Shown here one piece after another: positions 1 through 4,589 of a DNA stretch of 7,762 bases. The stretch's first letter is position 1; each line of letters begins with the position of its first letter. Under the pieces are notes generated by a model. It was given only the letters and a program-made list of their open reading frames with translations, made no database searches and was not told where the DNA came from. This DNA comes from Desulfobacterales bacterium. GTDB lineage: Bacteria > Desulfobacterota > Desulfobacteria > Desulfobacterales > JAUCGF01. The position numbers were made by a program, and so were the translations under genes. The stretch covers positions 1 to 7,762 of the forward strand of contig JAOZRC010000234.1 in NCBI GenBank assembly GCA_029940345.1, written 5' to 3'.

Positions 1-125
1 ATATAGATTGGGGGGTATGGTTGATTTTAGTTTTGAATTTTCCTATGTTTTTGTGCCCCTATTCCTAAATAGAGTTTAAAATCGGGTAATTATCTTAAAG
101 GTAAGACCTTGGCGTCTCCCAGGTT
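1..125. other. Downstream flank of the co-polymerase gene
   Basis: No start codon for a further minus-strand gene occurs here. A 5-bp stem, AAGGT (98-102) with ACCTT (106-110), follows the stop codon, but it is short and has no clear U-run, so no terminator is called. Confidence 0.5.
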
Positions 126-1673
126 TTAAGCTGCCTGCTTTGTTTTGGTTGAAGTCGTTGATGCTCCGTAGACTTTTTCTTTGGCCGAATCGGCAACCGG
201 AATAATCGCCAAAACAGTCAGCCCCATGTATTTGCGAATATCATCTTCTGTTCGCAAAGAGCGATCTTTATATTCAAGCAAAAAGGTTAATGCCAATCCG
301 GCCAGCAACCCCATGATAACGCCTGACAGAAGGTTGCGACGCACATCCGGTTTTATCGGAGTTCCGGGTGTGTTGGCTGTTTCAGCAATACGTATATTTG
401 AGGTCGAATCTGATGCGTTAATATTATCCACCATGTCGGATTCTTTTACTTTGGAAAGCAAAATATCATAAAGCTTACGATTGGTTTCCACATTTCTTTG
501 CAAAATCCGGTATTGCAGTTCACTTTTGTTCGTATTTAAAGCATCATTTTCAAAACTATCAAGAGTTCGATCCAAGACTTTTTCATTGGCAATCAGCACA
601 CTGCGGTGCCCTTTCATATTCTCAATCTCTTTTCTGATTTCATCATGAAGCTTTTTTCTGATTTTAGAAATAGTCGCCTTGGTTTGAATAAGCTTTGGAT
701 GTTTCGATTTGTACACTTGCATCAGACGCGACAATTCCACTTCCGCGTCAACAAGTTGGGTATAAAGGTTTTGCACCATATCATTTTTTATCCATGATTG
801 AACCTTAGTGATATTGCCCTGTTTTAAAAATATCCGCTTCATTTCTGAAAGTTTAGCGTCTATTTGAAGACGCTCATTACGCACTTGCAATAGCTTGGCA
901 TTGAAATCACTGAGCTTTGCCGTTATTATTTCTTGTTTGCCTTCCAGGGAAAACAGTTTGGCATCACCCTTGTATTTTAAAAACTCCTGCTCAGAAATTT
1001 CCAACTGTTTGCGCATTTTTAACAACTGGTCAGTCATCCAGCTTAACGTATTTTTAGAAGATTGGGTTCGATATTCAAGATTAAATTCAATATAGGATTC
1101 GGCTAAATAATTCGCAATAGCAGCGGCCATTTCCGGATTATGGTCTTCCACAATCAGTTTTACAAGGAATGTATTGGGAGTTCGCAGGGTTCTGACTTTT
1201 TTTCTTAACATATTGATAATTCTGTTTTCTCGTTCCAAGGGGCTTAACACGGTTTCTTTAATACCTAAAAGGAGGCGGATGTTTTCTTTGAAACGGAACA
1301 GAATCTGTTTCCAAGGGCTTACTTCTATGAAAATATTATGGGATGTGTGAGTTAAATTCAATTTTTCGATTACTTTTTCAAATACCGGCCGCGAGGTAAT
1401 CAGATTAAAGTGGGTGTTAAAATTGAGTGCTTGTGACATATAATTTTCATAGACAATTGTTTCCCCGGTGACAGGTGATTTAACTTGCTCATAAGCAAGC
1501 ACCACTCCGGCTGAAGCTTCATAAATGGGGGTGATATTATACGTGTAAAGAAATGTGAGACTGAAAATAATGATAAACGTAACAACAATTGTCCATTTAT
1601 GCTTATCAAGAATTTCATAATACTCAGACAAACGCCGGGCCTGATCTTGTTCAGTAAGATTGATGTTTTCCAT
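126..1673 (-). CDS. Wzz/GumC-type polysaccharide co-polymerase (chain-length determinant), no kinase domain
   Basis: This 515-residue inner-membrane protein is expected to control chain length of an exported polysaccharide and to dock with the periplasmic export protein encoded just upstream. Visible parts are a short cytosolic N-terminus, a first membrane segment at about residues 28-44, a Wzz-type domain up to about 110, and a long charged alpha-helical and coiled-coil periplasmic region at about 180-410. A GNVR-like stretch (LQYRILQRNVETNRKLYD) covers about 386-403. A Pro-rich stretch (PGTPIKP, 436-442) precedes the second membrane segment at about 447-467. The tail resembles the linker of BY-kinase fusions (RTEDDIRKYMGLTVLAIIP), but the protein ends 23 residues later with no Walker A motif, so a kinase would have to be a separate gene. 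The ATG at 1671-1673 has no Shine-Dalgarno sequence. No alternative start keeps the N-terminus. Family assignment is firm; the polymer made is unknown. Confidence 0.93.
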   Translation of the reverse strand: MENINLTEQDQARRLSEYYEILDKHKWTIVVTFIIIFSLTFLYTYNITPIYEASAGVVLAYEQVKSPVTGETIVYENYMSQALNFNTHFNLITSRPVFEKVIEKLNLTHTSHNIFIEVSPWKQILFRFKENIRLLLGIKETVLSPLERENRIINMLRKKVRTLRTPNTFLVKLIVEDHNPEMAAAIANYLAESYIEFNLEYRTQSSKNTLSWMTDQLLKMRKQLEISEQEFLKYKGDAKLFSLEGKQEIITAKLSDFNAKLLQVRNERLQIDAKLSEMKRIFLKQGNITKVQSWIKNDMVQNLYTQLVDAEVELSRLMQVYKSKHPKLIQTKATISKIRKKLHDEIRKEIENMKGHRSVLIANEKVLDRTLDSFENDALNTNKSELQYRILQRNVETNRKLYDILLSKVKESDMVDNINASDSTSNIRIAETANTPGTPIKPDVRRNLLSGVIMGLLAGLALTFLLEYKDRSLRTEDDIRKYMGLTVLAIIPVADSAKEKVYGASTTSTKTKQAA

Positions 1674-1677
1674 AGTT

Positions 1678-1740
1678 TTATATTAATTCAATATCTGATT
1701 TATTAGGAGCGCACCTTGAATATAAATCCAAATCCTTCAT
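1678..1740 (-). other. Possible 20-codon upstream ORF ahead of the co-polymerase gene
   Basis: A short ORF begins with ATG at 1738-1740 and ends with TAA at 1678-1680, only 4 nt before the ATG of the co-polymerase gene. It would encode MKDLDLYSRCAPNKSDIELI. A weak purine-rich stretch (GGACAG) lies a few bases upstream. Since the co-polymerase start has no Shine-Dalgarno sequence, terminating ribosomes from this ORF could in principle re-initiate there. An ORF this short can arise by chance, and no family is recognised. The rest of the 106-nt gap (1674-1779) shows no terminator or promoter that I would call. Confidence 0.2.
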
Positions 1741-1779
1741 GATTTCTGTCCGATGTATTTAATTCGCATTTTTTAAGTG

Positions 1780-2703
1780 CTATAACCAACTTTCAGGAAC
1801 CGAAATCCGATCTCCGGGTTTTAGCTCAATATCAGGTATTTTACCTTTCCTGACGTTATCAAGGTTAACATTGATAATGATGATTTCATCCGTCCCTTCT
1901 TTTTTCCGATAGATTTTGGTGCGGTTCGGAGCGGCAAAGGTAGTGAAACCCCCTGCCATAATACATAAATTTAGAGCGGTTAAGCCGGGTGTGTACTTAT
2001 AAACGCCCCATTTTTCGACTTCACCTTCCAGGTAAACTTTGTTTGCGGCGGCGTCAATTGTATCTTGCATCGGAATGTAAACGACGTCACCCGTTTGCAG
2101 GGTGATATTCTTTGTCATATCACCTTTATCCAGAAGCAGCGTTAAATCAACTTTGATTGGGTCCTTTTTGGAAAGCAAATGTTTTATATTTTTCCCTTTT
2201 GATATTTCATCAGCCGAAGAACGCAGGATATAGGCAACGTTACTTCTTTCCATTATCGTTCCGCCAGCCTTGGCAATCAATTCCATTAAAGTCGCCTGAG
2301 AGGTCATTTCATACAATCCGGGAGAATTGACCGCACCCGAAATAAAGTATTTCAAACTGTGATATCCCTCAACAATGATCGTAACTTGCGGATTGACATA
2401 ATACTCGGCCGCCAACGGAATGGTTATTTTTTCTTCCAGTTGGCTAACGTTAAGGCCGACCGCCTTAATTGATCCGAGCAATGGAACCTTAACAATGCCA
2501 TCGGTTGAAACATGCAATTTTACCAGATGCTGAACTTCGCCACCGGCATAGATTGACAACGATAGAATATCCTGGGGACCGATTCGGTAGGAATTATTAT
2601 TCGCGGCCAAGGAGGGCGAAAGGTGGAAGTATGTAATATTAATTACAAAACTGATAGAAAGAAGGAAGACAACTTTTTTAATGAATAATCGAAAACATGA
2701 CAT
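1780..2703 (-). CDS. Periplasmic polysaccharide export (OPX) protein, Poly_export plus two SLBB domains
   Basis: This 307-residue Wza-related protein should form the periplasmic part of the polysaccharide export channel. A signal peptide covers about residues 1-34 (hydrophobic core VVFLLSISFV, likely cleavage after SLAA). The Poly_export domain follows at about 39-114 (YRIGPQDILSLSIY, then DGIVKVPLLG). A first SLBB domain spans about 118-210 (SGAVNSPGLYEM, AKAGG, GDVVYIP) and a second about 222-303 (EGEVEKWGVYKYTPG, MAGGF, KPGDRISVP). The chain stops four residues after that domain, so the C-terminal amphipathic helix that forms the outer-membrane pore in Wza is absent. No lipobox cysteine is present at the cleavage site; Cys3 lies in the n-region. 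The ATG lacks a good Shine-Dalgarno sequence. The gene ends in TAG, 106 nt before the co-polymerase gene. The family call is secure. Confidence 0.93.
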   Translation of the reverse strand: MSCFRLFIKKVVFLLSISFVINITYFHLSPSLAANNNSYRIGPQDILSLSIYAGGEVQHLVKLHVSTDGIVKVPLLGSIKAVGLNVSQLEEKITIPLAAEYYVNPQVTIIVEGYHSLKYFISGAVNSPGLYEMTSQATLMELIAKAGGTIMERSNVAYILRSSADEISKGKNIKHLLSKKDPIKVDLTLLLDKGDMTKNITLQTGDVVYIPMQDTIDAAANKVYLEGEVEKWGVYKYTPGLTALNLCIMAGGFTTFAAPNRTKIYRKKEGTDEIIIINVNLDNVRKGKIPDIELKPGDRISVPESWL

Positions 2704-2797
2704 AATTGAGTTACTTTAAAATTTAATAAAAAGGACTCATCAATTGAGGAGGTAATTCGTAAAAAAAGTATTACGGCATACAAGCGGTTAAACCTTT

Positions 2798-2837
2798 GAT
2801 GAAGCGGAATATTTAATAAATATGTCTATACTTCATC
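2798..2837 (-). other. Nested dyad in the leader of the OPX gene
   Basis: GATGAAG (2798-2804) is complementary to CTTCATC (2831-2837). Between them lies a perfect 15-nt AT palindrome, ATATTTA-A-TAAATAT (2809-2823). The dyad is 95-134 nt upstream of the OPX start codon. It could be a protein operator or part of a folded leader. Its right arm shares two bases with the neighbouring long-range stem at 2836-2910. Confidence 0.3.
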
Positions 2838-2910
2838 CGATTTCACTTTTTGCGGAATAGCGGATCGCGGACTTGCACTCTCGGATGCAATCTGGAAAAC
2901 TAAAATCGGA
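2836..2910 (-). ncRNA. Possible folded leader-RNA segment upstream of the OPX gene
   Basis: On the transcribed strand an 8-bp stem (UCCGAUUU with AAAUCGGA, 2903-2910 and 2836-2843) encloses about 59 nt. Inside is a 5-bp hairpin, UUGCA with UGCAA (2886-2890 and 2873-2877, loop of 8). Three GCGGA words on the plus strand start at 2852, 2860 and 2867, so the RNA carries spaced UCCGC motifs. I recognise no known riboswitch class. This may be a structured 5' leader, a cluster of protein sites, or chance pairing. Confidence 0.25.
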
Positions 2911-2930
2911 AATTAATAGTGCCACTTATT

Positions 2931-2944
2931 CCCGCAAAGGCGGG
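2931..2944. repeat. Small GC-rich palindrome, REP-like
   Basis: CCCGC-AAAG-GCGGG is a perfect 5-bp stem with a 4-nt loop and is the most GC-rich hairpin in the surrounding AT-rich gap. Its look is that of dispersed CCCGC...GCGGG elements found in many bacterial genomes. No T-run follows on either strand, so it is not an intrinsic terminator. Confidence 0.4.
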
Positions 2945-2998
2945 TAAACGGACAAGAGTGTCAGAAAAATAGGCTACCAGCACAAGGCGGCACAAAGT

Positions 2999-3063
2999 AA
3001 AAAGGAAAGCCGTTCCGATTCTTCAACCTTGATGCAACTATGAACGATGCGTAACAGCTTTCC
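2999..3063 (-). terminator. Terminator-like hairpin after the beta-barrel gene
   Basis: In minus-strand RNA, GGAAAGCUGUU (3063-3053) pairs with AACGGCUUUCC (3014-3004) over 11 continuous base pairs, with one G-U wobble. The stem is followed at once by UUUUU (3003-2999). On the plus strand the wobble becomes a C-A mismatch, so the stem is better formed in the transcribed direction. The loop of 38 nt is much larger than in a standard terminator. A competing stem, GUAAC (3070-3066) with GUUAC (3055-3051), uses part of the same arm, so the two folds exclude each other. The element starts 77 nt after the barrel gene's stop codon. It may be a terminator or an attenuator. Confidence 0.5.
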
Positions 3064-3139
3064 GCGTTACATTGGTATCCCATTATGTTTGTAGCCGAAA
3101 AATACACTATGGAGTATCACTAAACGAAAAATCAATCAA

Positions 3140-4390
3140 TTAGTCATCATAGTCAAAAAATCCGGTAGTATCAAATTCCGATCCAAGGTTGAGAGCAATA
3201 TAGGAATTGTCATAGTCAAAACCTTCAAAATTGGATTCACGCGTCTCATATCCACCGAGAAGTTCAGCATAAAGCCAACGGATAATCTTCAGCCTTAATT
3301 TCCCACTCAAATCATAGGTGTTATCATCACGGCCATGAAAGAAACCCCTTTCATAACTGCTATTTTGATAGGCGAACATGACACTGCCTTTAAGCCTGTC
3401 AGCAATTAAATAATAATCGGAATTTAAGGTTAACCGATTCGCCAGATAATAGCCATCACCGCCATTTATGTCATTCAGATTTTGACGGAAATCAAATGTG
3501 AATATAGCTTTTCTATTTGCAATTTCAAACAGATCGCCGCTTTCAGCAGTGACGCTCCAAACAAATTCGTCCAAATCTTCCTGAATGTTATTATCAAACC
3601 GGCGATTCTGGTAACCGACGCCGCCTTCCAACATCCAGCCTTTCCACTGTCTTTGAAGATACAGTTTAACCTGATCGGCTTGGTAACCGGATTCATAGTT
3701 ACCGGGATAATTGTCATCATAACTCATATCCCAATGTTGGTATTGTAAGTCAAAAGTCCACGTTTTCCAAGGCATCCAATCAAAATCGGCCATAAAGCGA
3801 TTTTCGGTGGAATCATTATATTGTTGTTCATCGTAATCTGTTTTTGTATAGCGATAGCGTAATTCAAGGACATAGCGATTGTTTCCCTGGAAATCCCATT
3901 TGAAACGCGGTGTCACCCGATAAACGCTATATAGACGGCGATCCTTGATATTGCTGAGTTGATCCGAATGCCCTTCATCACGTGTCCGATTATAGCTGCC
4001 ACCCAGCCCGATTCCGGTTCGGGCACTTGTTCGGTAGCTTCCCAAAAAGTTAAGCGTGTGTCCGATGTAATTACCATCATCCGCTTGAGGTTCGCCGGGC
4101 GGCACGGTGTCATCATCACTGTAATATATCGCATTTAACGTATATCCAAGCTGAAACTTGGCTCGCGGTGTCTCCGTTTTGAACATAAGGCCGGGACTTA
4201 TATAATATGTGTATACCGATCTTTCATTTGTTTCGCTTCGAAAAAAATTGCTCTCTCGTTTAGCACCGATAGTAATTATCGGTTTGAGTTGAATTCTGGC
4301 ATCTTTAGCCGTTTTAGCCTGCGAAACATTCGGAACGATCATGAATGACAGACTCACAATTACGATTAATACTTTAGCACTATATTTCAT
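3140..4390 (-). CDS. Outer-membrane beta-barrel protein of the polysaccharide export locus
   Basis: This 416-residue protein has a clear signal peptide (MKYSAKVLIVIVSLSFMIVP, cleavage after SQA at about residue 25). The rest is mostly alternating amphipathic beta strands rich in Tyr, Trp, Asp, Asn and Arg, for example RYVLELRYRYTKTDYDE, WTFDLQYQHWDMSY and RLKGSVMFAYQNSSY. The strand density would suit a barrel of about 16-18 strands. The early pattern (PIITIGAKRESNFF, then YYISPGLMF) recalls the BBP2/EpsL-type barrels found beside exopolysaccharide genes. A final strand ends at Phe406 (SYIALNLGSEF), followed by an acidic 10-residue extension. The ATG is preceded by GGAGGG at a 5-nt spacing. 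The gene lies beside an OPX protein that lacks its own outer-membrane segment, so a role as the export pore is likely. That role is inference from context. Confidence 0.88.
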   Translation of the reverse strand: MKYSAKVLIVIVSLSFMIVPNVSQAKTAKDARIQLKPIITIGAKRESNFFRSETNERSVYTYYISPGLMFKTETPRAKFQLGYTLNAIYYSDDDTVPPGEPQADDGNYIGHTLNFLGSYRTSARTGIGLGGSYNRTRDEGHSDQLSNIKDRRLYSVYRVTPRFKWDFQGNNRYVLELRYRYTKTDYDEQQYNDSTENRFMADFDWMPWKTWTFDLQYQHWDMSYDDNYPGNYESGYQADQVKLYLQRQWKGWMLEGGVGYQNRRFDNNIQEDLDEFVWSVTAESGDLFEIANRKAIFTFDFRQNLNDINGGDGYYLANRLTLNSDYYLIADRLKGSVMFAYQNSSYERGFFHGRDDNTYDLSGKLRLKIIRWLYAELLGGYETRESNFEGFDYDNSYIALNLGSEFDTTGFFDYDD

Positions 4391-4395
4391 TAGTT

Positions 4396-4401
4396 CCCTC
4401 C
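4396..4401 (-). promoter_or_regulatory. Ribosome binding site of the beta-barrel gene
   Basis: GGAGGG on the minus strand ends 5 nt before the ATG at 4388-4390 and fixes this start. It contrasts with the two downstream genes, which have no comparable site. Confidence 0.75.
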
Positions 4402-4487
4402 AAATTGTATAATGGTTATCTGTTTATTTTTATGATATTTGCATTATTATCAGGAAAAATATAAACTAAAATGCGCAAACTGGTTTG

Positions 4488-4518
4488 TGAAGGATGCCCT
4501 AAGAAACAGCATCTTTCA
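4488..4518. other. Weak hairpin between the secreted-protein and barrel genes
   Basis: TGAAGGATGC (4488-4497) and GCATCTTTCA (4509-4518) can form a 10-bp stem with an 11-nt loop. On the minus-strand RNA one pair becomes an A-C mismatch, and no U-run follows, so termination is not supported. The rest of the 199-nt gap (4391-4589) is AT-rich. I see no clear promoter for the barrel gene in it. Confidence 0.25.
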
Positions 4519-4589
4519 GACGATAATAACATAATATTTTTAATGCAATAGTAGCAAATAATTAGTACCTTTTTGAAGTGTAAAAGCTA

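Larger units (their letters stand above)
2704..3139. other. 436-nt intergenic gap between barrel and OPX genes
   Basis: No credible ORF was found here on either strand. From the barrel side the gap holds the terminator-like hairpin, a GC-rich palindrome, a possible folded leader segment and a nested dyad, each listed separately. No minus-strand sigma70 promoter with both boxes at good spacing was found between the terminator and the OPX start, although the OPX and co-polymerase genes would need one if termination is efficient. Confidence 0.6.

Noticed and set aside
98..110. AAGGT-AAG-ACCTT hairpin as a terminator after the co-polymerase gene
   Set aside because: The stem has only 5 bp with a 3-nt loop and no U-run follows.
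2747..2753. AGGAGGT on the plus strand as a ribosome site for a plus-strand gene
   Set aside because: No ATG, GTG or TTG with an open frame follows at usable spacing.
2919..2924. TGGCAC on the minus strand as a sigma54 -24 element
   Set aside because: The required GC of the -12 element is missing at the correct distance.
2931..2944. CCCGC/GCGGG hairpin as an intrinsic terminator
   Set aside because: It is compact and GC-rich but has no T-run on either side; a REP-like element is more likely.
3482..3748. Plus-strand ORF of 88 codons opposite the barrel gene
   Set aside because: It lies fully antisense to a well-supported barrel gene with signal peptide and ribosome site, and has no features of its own.
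4488..4518. Hairpin between the secreted-protein and barrel genes as a terminator
   Set aside because: On the transcribed strand the stem has a mismatch and is not followed by U residues.
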